Translations under genes and position numbers: made by a program
Assembly (NCBI GenBank): GCA_017893485.1
Contig: CM030364.1
Coordinates: 38,977,825-39,041,824 of the forward strand
Length of the DNA stretch: 64,000 nt
DNA from: Hemerocallis citrina
Taxonomy: Eukaryota > Streptophyta > Magnoliopsida > Asparagales > Asphodelaceae
Reading direction: 5' to 3'
Notes under the pieces: model-generated
What the model saw: the letters and a program-made list of their open reading frames with translations, nothing else
Told to the model about the DNA's origin: nothing
The model's database searches: none
In this document: positions 45,901 through 56,830 of the stretch, piece after piece
Numbering within the stretch: the first letter of the stretch is position 1
Layout: the number at the start of each line of letters is the position of its first letter

Positions 45901-47930
45901 ATATAAAGCGACATAATCAATATACTAATCTTTTGCACATAATTTATTATGCTACCAACAAAGATTTCTTCACACAATTTATAACCATATTGCACACAAA
46001 TCTTGAATTTTACTAATAGCATCACACATAATTTTGCATATCAACCAATCAATCACATAGAGATCATCTTTTCAATTAAATGTGTATTCTTATTAGTCAT
46101 TTTGCATTATTTTGATAATTTAATCTAGCATGGATTTCTATGTTAGAAATAGGGAAAAATTCACCCACAACTCAAATTTAATAATAAAACCACATACAAG
46201 TTATTCATTAACATTCCGATCAATTCATAGACTAACTTTCCAATTAAAATGTATTCTTATTAATATTTTTCATGCATCATTACTCAATATAATACTAGCA
46301 TAATTCCTAATTAGAAATAAGGAAAATTAACCCACCTTGTATGGAGAGAAAAAAAAAACTCAATTAGTAACGAAAGTCGTTTGCAACGAGATGCCTCTCC
46401 TCCTTGCACAAGCGCGCACACGCCTCCAAGCCACCAAAACCGAATGCTTCCCTCCTTGAATAGCGGCCTTCTCCTCCTTGGAAAAATGCAAGCACAATCC
46501 CTCCCACAACTCAATCTTTTTAACTCACAAATACTACTACTAGATAATGCTATTAGACTATAGATTTGGAAGGGAATATTAAGCACAAAATAACCAGCCA
46601 TGGGAGGGGGTATTTATACTAAAAATCACATAGAATGGAGGGCTAGGATTAATTGGTTGGTTGTAGGATGGAGGGCTAGGATGAGAGTAGGAGTTGCAAT
46701 AACTACCCACATCTAAATAACCACCACCATGATCACCATTAAAATTTTTGAATTCCCTCCAAAAAAGAAGCACAACCGGCCATGAAGAGCATGCATTTTT
46801 GCACGTGTACGTGTAGTGCACGTGCATGCAACTAGGACCAAAATTGTACATTTAATTTTGTATAAAAATAAAATAGTCTTTTAAATTGTATTCTACATGA
46901 CAAGTTGTATAAAAATATAGTCCATGGGCTTTAGTTTATGGGCTAAAATAGATATTTTAAAATAAAATCCATAAATTACATTTCGGGCTTTTAAGAAAAA
47001 GGCTTTAAAATAAGGCTTTCTATCTATTTAAAGAAAAAAGCTTTTGTATAAAATAATTTGAAACACATACTTAAATATTTATACACATCACAATAAAAAT
47101 AATTATAAGATTTAATTCAACCAAAATATTGCACGTGCACACCACGTGCAAAATAAAATAATTTTTCATTAATTGAAAAATCAGGGCATTACACACTTTG
47201 GATTCAGACTACACAGATAGTGATAAATTGGGAGATATACTTAGTTCAGATGATGACAGTTGGGGGAACATCCAATATAATAAAGAGAAACATTTGGTGG
47301 ATCCGGTGATTGTAGTTGGTATGGAGTTTTCTCATGCTAGTGACTTTAGAGCATGTTTACGAGAGTGGGCCATCAAGAATGGATATGATATGTTTTGGAG
47401 AAGAAATAATGCGAAGAGGATTACGGTTGAATGTGCTGCTCAGAATGGGTGTCATTTCTATGTTGGAGGTGCATGGAAAGAAAATGCAAGGGTATTCATG
47501 ATTGTGTCTCTATGCGAAGAACATACATGTGAGAGGGCAATGGAAAATAGTTAAGTGAGTGCTCCATGGTTAGCTAATAAATACATAGGATCCTTCTGAG
47601 ATGATCCAAATTGGAATGTGCGTGCCTTCATTTCAGCCGTTAACAGAGATTATGGGGTCACAATCAACAAACAGATTATGGTATGTTATTCAGACAAAGG
47701 AAAAAAACCCATCAAGACCAGTTAATATGGAAAGGGCAGGCATGGGTGGATATATAATCAAGTGTACGAGGTGTCAACAATTTGGACACAATATTAGAAA
47801 GTGCAAGAATGATGCGGCACCACCACCAGAAAGATTCCCCAAGAAAGGTGGAAGACCGAAGGGAAAGAGGGCAGATGAGGAGGTAAATAGGGTTAGGAAA
47901 ACATTGGATTCTCTTCACAGACCCAGTTAA
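42905..47930 (+). pseudogene. MuDR-type transposase (mudrA-like), DDE domain deleted and split by an LTR
   Basis: Leading exons (42923-43340, 43415-43771) encode an N-terminal region (CTGYFVKNQTWEYVGGKKGR). A 3.4-kb solo LTR then interrupts the gene. After it, 47194-47690 encodes the MuDR DNA-binding region (GMEFSHASDFRACLREWAI, then ERAMENS). The DDE catalytic core is missing. At about 47695 the sequence jumps to a SWIM/zinc-knuckle tail with CTRCQQFGHNIRKC (CX2CX4HX4C) and GGRPKGKR. A stop follows ERAMENS. It therefore cannot transpose on its own. Confidence 0.85.
43767..47198 (-). mobile_element. 3.4-kb solo LTR (Tekay-like Ty3/gypsy) in the MULE transposase
   Basis: Element 43772-47193 begins TGTAACGCCCCG and ends CAGGGCATTACA, flanked by perfect CACTT duplications (43767-43771, 47194-47198). 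There is no internal gag or pol and no second LTR. Minus-strand orientation is suggested by a TATA box (GTATAAATACCCCCTCC, about 46600-46616). The open frame 46311-46601 is probably leader sequence, not a gene. Tekay assignment rests on length and TGTAA(T/C)GCCC termini. Confidence 0.75.
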
Positions 47931-49113
47931 TATGCAGATCTTCCTACGGACAGTGAAAACCAAAGTCAGCAGCGTCAGGTATGAAGGTAACGAGTACAAA
48001 TTTACACCAAAGTCAGCAGCATCTAGTATCATAGTTAAGGTATCAAGTTATCATAGTTCAGATTTGATTTAAGGTATGATACTTCACATTTTATTTGTGC
48101 AACATAGTTCACAAAATTTAAGGTATCATAATTCACATTTTATTTGTGCATCAGGTATCATAGTTCACTTTTTTGCACAGAGGTGGTGTCAATTTGGAAA
48201 TGAAGATTAAAATGTAGCAAGTCAGTGGAGACTCATTGATTTTGTGCACTTCAATATAGTCAGAATTAAATCTGCAATGTATTGTTGGCCATTTTGTGTT
48301 TTGTTAACGGCAATGTATTAAGCAACGTATTAAGCAATATTGATGAATGTGCAATGCTCCAATTTGTAACTGTGCAGTGTTTGAGCTGTTGGATTTTGTG
48401 GAATGTGCAATGTGTAACTGTGCAGTGCTGTGGTATGTTTGATGCTCCAATCAAGTATTGAATGTACAATGTGTTGTAAGTGTGCAATCCTTGAGATTGA
48501 TGAATATGCAGTGGAGGAGTGCTATTTGATGAGTTTGCAAATTTGTAAGTGTAACTGAATGTGTGAAATATAGACAATAATTAAGTTGAAATGAAACCTG
48601 ATCAGATGTGTGTACTGTACATTACCAATAGTTCAGGGATGTTTTTTAAACTAATCTAATAGTTTTGTGATGTTTTTTTAAACAAAGGTAATAGTTTTGT
48701 AATGTTTTTTTAAACAATGTTAAACATTTGTATGGTTTTTTAATTTGAACTGAAAAAATTTGCGTGTTTTTTCTGATGTGAACTGCCAAAATTTATTGTG
48801 CGGTTTTTTGTCAAGATATTGTACTAAAATGTGGTGCACAACCATTACTATTACTTGAATCGATAAATTTACAACAACATGCAGTTTTAAAAATCATAAG
48901 AACTTGATCTATTAACATTTCAAATACCAAATCTCAACTACGCAAACAACCCAAGCATTCATATCCATCGATCAAACAAGTTAAAGCATATTTCACAATT
49001 CAAAACACTTCAATTACATTATCATCAAAATACAATCATTGAACAGTTCAATACAGCTATTTCAACACATACAATATGAAAACAACAAATACAAACAACG
49101 ACACAGTAAACCC
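47931..49113. other. MULE sequence between the two convergent genes
   Basis: Low-complexity sequence with repeated TATCATAGTTCA motifs (about 48020-48165) and repeated GTGCAATG/TGTGCAGT motifs (48340-48520). No gene is recognised. It probably holds both 3' untranslated regions. Confidence 0.5.
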
Positions 49114-49488
49114 CTACAGTGTTCCCTCCTTTACCTTCAAATCGACCACCTTCTTTCGCAGTGAGTCGCATTCCACTTCCAATTTTTGTAACCTCTTAGT
49201 TGTTTCCTCAGCGAGCAAACTCATCTTAACATTGTCTGCCATCAATTCTGAGTACGCTTTCTCCCCCTTGTTATCTCCCACAAGTTCTACCCACACAAAA
49301 AAGGCAATTATCAGTTTTCCAATTTGGCATCCAGCGAAGTATCTTCCAGCATTGGTAGACGTACTAGCTATCTTAACGATTGCAGGCTCCTTGTGATGAC
49401 ACAATAGGATTCCACCTCCATCGCAAATGTTGGTGAACCTCCTCATTGTAGCTTTCGAAGTTGTGGAATCTGCAATAGTTGTATTCAA
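49114..49488 (-). CDS. GRF zinc-finger protein encoded by the MULE
   Basis: 124 codons from ATG at 49488, convergent with the transposase. The GRF-type core reads CDGGGILLCHHKEPAIVK, then NAGRYFAGC and FFVWVE. The last Cys normally just before FF is Ala here, so zinc binding may be incomplete. A coiled coil (EETTKRLQKLEVECDSLRKK) follows. It resembles small plant GRF-finger proteins of the At4g04775 type, GRF plus coiled coil. An upstream exon is possible because the right TIR resembles the transposase's first-exon region. Placement parallels mudrB of MuDR, but no sequence similarity to mudrB is claimed. Confidence 0.65.
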   Translation of the reverse strand: MNTTIADSTTSKATMRRFTNICDGGGILLCHHKEPAIVKIASTSTNAGRYFAGCQIGKLIIAFFVWVELVGDNKGEKAYSELMADNVKMSLLAEETTKRLQKLEVECDSLRKKVVDLKVKEGTL

Positions 49489-49649
49489 AGATCAAAATTG
49501 TACAACATAAAGATTATATGAGACATGCAAACATCAAAATTATATGAGAGATTGAAATTGAAAAAAGATTCAACGTGACATGGAGCTTTTTGAATGATTA
49601 TTCGGTTCTGATTACAGCAAAAGATCGGGTAAGGAGGATGAATATATGG

Positions 49650-50208
49650 GTTGATTGTAAAACCCTAGTCCTACACCACATTAACAACAAAAAATTGATC
49701 AAAATTGGTCCCCCAAACCATATTTTTATATGATTCCAAACAATAGCAGAATACCCAACCCATCGAAACCAAAATAAGGAAATAAAATTATGGAGAACCA
49801 ACCTTGTTCGATTGCTTCGCTCCGAAAGAAAATTACTTTCGAATCGATCAGGCGCACCCTCAAATATTGCTACTTTCTGTCAGATTTAGGCTTCGGAGAT
49901 AGATCGTACAACAATCGCTAAGCTTTGCTCCGAGATTTGCTTCAATACGTTTTGGATTGAATCAATGGGACAAAGTAGGGTTCCATTGATTTGGGTTTTT
50001 TTTACGGTAAGCAATTGGAGAAGGAGGAGAACAAGGGTATTTGATCATAAACTTACATTACGTGCAGCGCACGTACAAGAAAACTAACGCCTACTAACTC
50101 TGTCTGTTCAAACTGAAATTTTGTGCCCTTTTTAAATAATAATAAAAAACTTAGTGTAGTTTTTTTTAAAACAACCCAAAGTTTAGTGTAGTTTTTTTAA
50201 ATTTTGCC
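49650..50208 (-). repeat. Right TIR of the MULE
   Basis: Inverse partner of 42142-42730. It contains TACGTGCAGCGCACGTACAA near 50064 and the terminal TTTTTTTAAATTTTGCC. Confidence 0.8.
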
Positions 50209-50813
50209 TTATCAGAATATTCTGATGGTGCTTTAGACGAATCTCCATCTCAAGTAAGAAGTTTAGCATCCTTTAGTCGCTCGGTTAAAGCGTCAATGAC
50301 TTCTGGAGTAATTCCTTCTTTATGTAAAATATATCCAGATATTTCTGGATTTGGTTATAAGGGAACGTCAATAGCAGTATTTCTTACAACAGACGTAGAT
50401 GGAGATCCTCCAAATGTAAAATTAGGAATTGTAGTTTCTAATTTACTAACAAGTTTTGAAAGAATATCTTCCATTCTCGTTAATTGTTGACCTACAACCT
50501 GTAGGCAAACATTAGAGTAATTTTGTTGCTTATAAATCTTATTGAACTCTTTAAGAGTTTCATTGTCTTCATTTGTTTTAAAGAAAGGACTGGCCACTAT
50601 GCCACCAACATAAATTCTTGAGAGTCTTATTGGCCCAGGAGGTGGGTATAGCGCACTAACAGTATTACCAGTATTAGTCTTCCACTTTTTATAGTATTCT
50701 TCCAACACATTTATTCTCTGCTCTTGTTCTTTTAACATAATAGTCAACAAAACCAAGGAATAAAGTGTTTTAACTAATTCTCATATTCAAGAATTTCATA
50801 GTATCTATTCTTA
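50209..50813 (-). pseudogene. Endogenous caulimovirid-like polyprotein fragment (between movement and coat regions)
   Basis: A 133-codon frame (50756-50355) and flanking sequence match the region between the movement and coat domains of endogenous plant pararetrovirus polyproteins. It runs directly into the MULE target duplication on the left and the Tourist-like MITE on the right. A stop is present near 50253. Confidence 0.65.
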
Positions 50814-51373
50814 GAGCATCTGTAGTCGTTTTGTTAAAAAATTGGTATATGAAAAATATAGAAATAGCAATTAGGGCAAAGCGCTGCAGTCGTCAAAACT
50901 CAAAAAATGGCTTTTTTAGATCAAACGGAAGATTATGTACCGTTTAAAGATTTGCGGTTTTTTTTTTTTTTTTTTTTTTTTTTGGTGAAGGATCTGCCGT
51001 CCCATAATTATTAAAAATTAAAAAATCAAAAAAAAAAAAATTAAAAAAGTGAAGGACGGCACATCATGTGCCGTACCTTGCTTTATATTTGAAGTGGCTT
51101 TTTCAGCATGGCTTTTTCTCTCTCTTCATGAAACGAAAGATGTTCTTCCAATTTTAATTTTTTTTAATAATTCAACGGCAGATTATATGTCGTCTCACAA
51201 TTTCGCAATTAAAAATCATCTTCCGTCTACTATTAAATGCATATTGCCAATTGCGCTGCCAAATATAGTTGTCTACTGTTCCTCTTAAACCCAAAAAATG
51301 GATAAATAGCAGACGACTGCAGAGCATTTTATCCATTTTTTTGATATATAGACAACGACTGCTGATGCTCTTA
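50811..51373. mobile_element. Tourist-like (PIF/Harbinger) MITE, 557 bp
   Basis: Ends GAGCATCTGTAGTCG (50814) and CGACTGCTGATGCTC (to 51370) form a 15-bp TIR with two mismatches, flanked by TTA on both sides (50811-50813, 51371-51373). Longer internal inverted similarity includes GCAGTCGTC/GACGACTGC. It contains a poly-T run of about 24 near 50959-50982. Confidence 0.85.
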
Positions 51374-51900
51374 TAGAATAGTCTATTTTCTTCAGAATTA
51401 TGAGCATAATACCATTCATGGAATGGTTCATTGTATTTCTTCTGAAATTCCTTATAAGGAATTGCCTAAGTTTGCTTCCGGGTTTTAAATCCATAAAAAA
51501 ACAATTTTTATATGGAAGCTCATTTCAGAAGCTGTGGGAGACGTACTATCTCTCTGTTTATTTGATTTATAAATCGGATGAGGTATATTGGAATCATCAA
51601 TCCTTGCACCTATTACTTCATTTTCTCTTATAGAGGAAGATCTGGAAATGGGTCTTCGGAGGAAGTAGATGCATTAAAGGTTATTAGCCTATTTGGATTA
51701 AAGATAACCTGAACCTCTCCATCAGCTGTCTGAGTAATCTGATCAACATCTTCATTGGTGATAGGACTAGGTTGTATAGCATAGGGTATTACCCAATTAC
51801 TGGGGAAATTAATTTCAACCCATTTAATTTGTCTATTAGACGCAACTCGGGAAGATAAAAGATTAGTTTATATTAAAACTGTCTTTCCTGGTGGTGTATG
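51374..51900 (-). pseudogene. Endogenous caulimovirid-like polyprotein fragment (after the movement domain)
   Basis: Minus-strand sequence continues the same polyprotein between the MITE and the next insertion, whose target duplication is GTATG (51896-51900). Several stops or frame changes are present (near 51870 and 51630). No working gene remains. Confidence 0.62.
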
Positions 51901-54310
51901 TGTCACGCCCCGCTTTCCAGAATACGGAAACACAGGCACGTAACTGCCTAGCGAATGATATAAGTACGCCAACTCATATCACCCATAAGCTGTACCAGTC
52001 TTAACTCAACAACATGACAAGGAAATAATCACAACCATGCATAAATACATAATCATATAAACAAATACTAGACTAAACATGCAATAGTCCAATTTAATAA
52101 CCAACAACTGGAAATAAACAACAAATACCTTATGACAAGCTCCTGCTCCGATCGTAGAAGAACTGCTCACCAATGCCTTCTGGTAATTCTCCTTGTGCAC
52201 CAGTACTTATTCATCTAAAAAGAAAGAATAATTTGTTCTTAGAGCAAGTACGGACAACAAGTAGTGAAAAGCAGAGAGTAAGAGACAAGGTACATGAAGG
52301 AATATGAATCAAGATCAAATTATAAAAGCAATAACAGTATCAATAAACAATGGTCATGATCAAGTATATACGTGTCAACTTAGGTTTATTAGCATGTTGT
52401 TTTTCCTATCTAGTGCACGTACTACTGCGTCGCATACCACAGGTTCAGTGCACGCAAAACAGTATACATTTTAGACATAGTGGTAGGATCTACAAAGCGT
52501 GCACTCGGTGTCAATAACAATCATTTACAATTAACAATCAATCATTCACAATCAATACTCCTCCTTCCATGTCAATACGCTATCATGATAAGGCCTTACC
52601 GAGTACATTTTCTGAGACTATCCACAACTAAGTCAACTCTTATTAACCCCGGCTTGTTTAACATTTTATAAAGTTATTCATGTTCATGCAAGTGTGTATA
52701 AGAATATCAAGGGGATGATATGAATGCAGGAACATGACACAATGCATACTAATATACATGAAGTGTGAATCTGAAAACAGCCGACACAGTTACACTAAAA
52801 CAGAGATAACTCATAGAATACAGTTCGGAATTCGAAGTTCCAGGATGTTATCAGCAACAAGACACTTAGGGATATAATTTATATTCAGTAAGTTTTTGTT
52901 AATTCTTATGGTAACAGGGTCGAAACCTCTGTGCAAAACAGTACAGACAGCAGGAATTCATAAAAAGCTATCACATATATGTTCATCAAAGTCGATAATC
53001 AACATGATATAATATTATGAAATGAATTACACTAATGCACAACAATTAGAATGGACTTTACAATGTACAAGTCAATTTATCATGTCACTGTCCAAGTCAC
53101 AATATCTCAATCAATCAATGTATTCGATCATAATATGTTTTTCCTCATATGCAATTTCTAGTCATTTTATTCATGTAAAGTGTGTATATAGGCTTGGGTT
53201 TGAGTCAATGGATAATGACACGATGTCAAGAGTACGTCGGGTTAGCTCGTGTAAACTTTCGATACTCCCAACGGAAAGGACACAAGGCAAATTTAAGATA
53301 ATTGACAGGAACTACTTGCAGGAGGTCAATAGGCTTGAACTAGAAAAATTAAATGAGTTCAAGTAGACTTACCTTTTTGTAGAAAATTTAATATAAGTAA
53401 CAAGGAATAACGAGATCAGAATCCCGGGGAGCGATCCCAAGAACACGTGCGAAGACCGTGCGAGAAGACCCAAATAGTAACAACAACAGTAGCTCAGAAG
53501 ATCCCACACCGGATCTGATCCAAACACAGAATAGCGATCACGATCCAATGTGCCAAAACAGGGAACACCGAAAATAGCCAATAAATCCCTTCTCTTCACA
53601 CCGGATCTGGATCCAAAACAGGGGATAGCAAACGCGATCCAAGGTGGCCAGAACACGGGACGGCAAATCCCACCAATCACTTTCCTACTTTTTTACTTCG
53701 ACTGAGAGAGAAAAAGAGAGCGGGCGGAAAGAACGGCAATCGGCATGGGCGGATGGTGGTGACAGGGTGGCGCGGCACTCGGGAGGAGGACGGCAGGCGA
53801 TGAGCAGCGGCGGGAGGAGCTTCAATGGGGAAAACGAAGAGCAGTGGCTCTGTTTTTCAGAGGAACAGAGGAGGGGAAATCAACAGCGACTGTGACTGTG
53901 AGAGTTGTGGCGAGGGGTTCTGCGGTGGTTACGACTGAGGTCGAAGACGAGGGCAGGGGCGACTGGCAATGGCGGTCGGCTGGGGAGTTGTGGCAAGTAG
54001 CAATGGCAGGTGGCTCCTCTTCGGGGGCAGTCAAAGGGAAGATGTTGGTCGAGGTCGACGCTGGGGTGGTGGAGGAGAGCGGCGCTCGAGCAAGAAGGAG
54101 GAGGAAGATGAAGAGGGTCGACTGGTTGACGAAGACAAGGTGCGGTGATGGGGGTGCATCGCGACTGGGGCGACGACAGATGGGAGGAGAATGGCGGAGG
54201 ATGATGACAATCTTTGGTCGAGAAGCATCGCGATTGGGGTGCTTCAGTCGAGGGCATCGCAAGGTTGAAGACGACGGGGGAATATGGGCGGCAATGGTTG
54301 GTGTTGCCAC

Positions 54311-54862
54311 TGAAATCGGTGTGGGGGCAAACAGATAAAATTTGTGAATTCTTGGGACGTTGAATAGTCAAACCTGAAACCTTTATGCTGGAGTTTGACC
54401 GTTATCTCCCGTCGTTGACCTACAAAAAGTGCAAAACACTGGGGTTGATCCCGGCGATGCACCCTCCGATGCTCAAGTCAGTAATCAGAGAGATTATGAA
54501 AGAGCTTTGATTGACAAAAGATTGATTACCTGGTAACAGTGGTGGATGGGGGGTATTTATAGCCGTCTTAGGAACCAATTTCGGGATAAGATCAAATCCC
54601 TACTTCCCAGTGAATGGATAGAAGGAATCAGGGCCGTTGATTAAGGACAATCATAAACCCTAATTCTATCCAGCTGGACCGGGTTTTTTACGGGTTGAAA
54701 CCCAGTTTAGATAGACCCGTTAGTGGGTTATTGGGCTTTGGAAAAAAGACCCAGTACCCACTTCAGACCCGTTTGTAGGTGAGATTACCATTTTACCCCT
54801 GATCTTTAAGATTCGCGCCCGATTTGGACGGTTCCAATTTAACCCTATTTTTAGCCATATCA
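54311..54862 (-). repeat. 3' LTR of E3
   Basis: 552-bp LTR; the + strand reads TGAAATCGGTGTGG...TTTTTAGCCATATCA. Homologous to 7675-8276 and 63322-63501. A TATA-like TATTTATAGCC lies near 54553. Confidence 0.8.
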
Positions 54863-54877
54863 CAAGCCCCCCACTCC
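54863..54877 (-). promoter_or_regulatory. Polypurine tract of E3
   Basis: GGAGTGGGGGGCTTG on the minus strand, identical to that of E2, directly next to the LTR. Confidence 0.8.
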
Positions 54878-55239
54878 TGAAGACTGAGTTTAACCAGCCT
54901 TTGAGGAGTAATTTTACTGTTATAATGGCTTGCGGAGTTGTATCGGAGTCCAAATGAGGGATGTCAAATCTTTGTATGAGGTATTATGGTGATTTTCCTT
55001 GATTTTAATCTATTTTTTGGACAATTTATTTAATTTCGCAAAGTGGTGATTTATTGTTCGGGAACCTTAATTAATTATTCTAAGCAATAATTATTTACCC
55101 AGGGGCTCAAAAATATTTTTTTGAATTTATAATTATTTTAAAGATTTTTTAAATTAATTTTCCAGAATTTTTAATCATTTTTTCACAATTTTTAAATAAA
55201 TAATTCGATTTTAATATATAAAAATTTAATTTTTAATTC

Positions 55240-56490
55240 AGTTTATGACGTGGCACGATCTGGGCCTTCCATCGGGCAGCGCACGAATTTCTGAAAGATC
55301 GGATGATCGGAGTAGCTCGGCAGCATTTTTCTCCACTTGCGGAGGTCGATGCCTCGGTAGCTCGGCCTATCCTCCTCGGTAGATCGGTAGTTCGACATGT
55401 CACGAGCTGCCGAGTTACATGGCTAAATCTGGAGCGTCCATTACGACGCGAATCACGATGAGGGGGGTTCAGATCACGAGAAAATGCTATCTAGTTGTTT
55501 TGTGGACGTGGCGTGATCTGAGTTGCCCATCATGTTCTGGCGCAATTTTTGAAACGATCCGACAGTTAAGGTGGCTCGGCGGCCATTTTTCTTCAAATGT
55601 GAGGGTCGGTGCATCGGCAGCTCGGCCATAGTTGCTCGACAGCTCGGCTTTCGCCCCTTGGTAGTTCGGTGGATCGGCCATAGCTGTTCAGTAGCTCGGC
55701 AGAGCACCTCGGTGGTTCGGCAGCTCGGGACGAGCCGTTGGGCCACGTGGCTTGATCTGGAGCGTTCATCATGGCGCGAATCACGAAGTTGGAGGTTCAG
55801 ATCACGAGAAAACGTTATCTTGTCGTTTTGTAGGTGTAGCGTGATCTGAGCCGCTCATCATCTTTCGACACGAATTTTGGGACAATCTGATGGTGAAAGT
55901 GGCTCGGCGGCATTTTTCTCCAAATGTGGAGGTCGGTGCCCTGGTAGCTTGGCAGAGTGTCTCAGTGGCTCGGCTCATGACGGGCCGTTGAGCCACGTGG
56001 CTGGATCCGGAGCGTTCATCATGGCGCGGATCACGGGGTTGGAGGTTCAGATCACGAGAAAACATTATCTTGTCGTTTTGTGGGCGTGACGTGATCTGAG
56101 CCGTTCATCATGTTTCGACACGAATTTTGAGATAATCTGACGGTAGAAGTGGCTCGGCGTCATTTTTCTCCAAATGTGGAGGTCGGTGCCCCGGTAGCTC
56201 GGCAGAGTGTCTCGGTGGCTCAGCTCACGAAGGGTCGTTGAGACACGTGGCTGTATCCAGTGCGTTAATCATGGCACGGATCACGGAGTGGGAGGTTCAG
56301 ATCACGAGAAAACATTATCTTGTCGTTTTGTGGGCGTGGCGTGATCTGAGTCGTTCATCATGTTTCGACACGAATTTTGAGACAATCTGATGATAGAAGT
56401 GGCTCGGCGGTATTTTTCTCCAAATGTGAAGGTCGGTGCCCCGGTAGCTTGGCAGAGTGTCTCAGTGGCTCGGTGCTCTACGGGTTGCCG
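55240..56490. repeat. Tandem repeats of ~247 bp, about four to five copies (E3)
   Basis: Units contain GGCGTGATCTGAG, TGGCTCGGCGGCATTTTTCT, CAAATGTGGAGGTCGGTGCC, and GATCACGAGAAAAC. The GGCTCGGCG core recurs near 55575, 55903, 56150 and 56400, so the last spacings are about 247 bp and the first is longer. Sequence is unrelated to the E1 and E2 arrays apart from GAGCTACC/GGTAGCTC motifs shared with E1. Confidence 0.85.
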
Positions 56491-56614
56491 AACTGCCATG
56501 CTAAGTGAACCGTTGCAGCTTTTTCTCGAACCGTCACAGCTTCCTCTATTCTGTCGTTTAGTCTTCCTTAATGGGCCCCCAAGCGTTACAAAAGCCCAAC
56601 AGTCGCCTCTTTGG

Positions 56615-56621
56615 CTATAAG
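56615..56621 (+). promoter_or_regulatory. TATA box of the E3 antisense gene
   Basis: CTATAAG about 210 bases before the ATG at 56831, preceded by AGTCGCCTCT as in E2. A CT-rich leader follows; a possible AG acceptor lies just before the ATG (ACCTCAG near 56813), suggesting a leader intron. Confidence 0.6.
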
Positions 56622-56830
56622 TTCCTACCCCCCTCGCCCCTTACCTCATCCTTTCACTTTTCACTCTAAAATTTTACTTTCGCTCTCGAGTCGCTCTGCT
56701 AGCGGAGATTTGAGCTCAAGGGCGGTTGTGCTAGCTGTCGCGAAGGCCAGGCAATTTCCGGCAAACTTTTTCCGACCGTGAACGTCACATCAAGGTCAAT
56801 TTACTTAACCTCAGATATTTATTCTACGAG

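Larger units (their letters stand above)
42133..50217. mobile_element. MULE (Mutator-like) element with long TIRs
   Basis: The element 42142-50208 (8067 bp including a nested solo LTR; about 4.6 kb without it) is flanked by perfect 9-bp duplications TTATCAGAA (42133-42141, 50209-50217). Its ends GACAAAATTTAAAAAAACC and the complement of TTTTTTTAAATTTTGCC open inverted repeats. These extend patchily for roughly 550-600 bp (to about 42730 and from about 49650). It encodes a deleted MuDR-type transposase on + and a GRF zinc-finger gene on the minus strand. Confidence 0.92.

Noticed and set aside
53644..54371. Overlapping frames of ~160 codons on both strands
   Set aside because: GC-rich low-complexity sequence inside a Tekay-like LTR; no recognisable domain and both strands are equally open.
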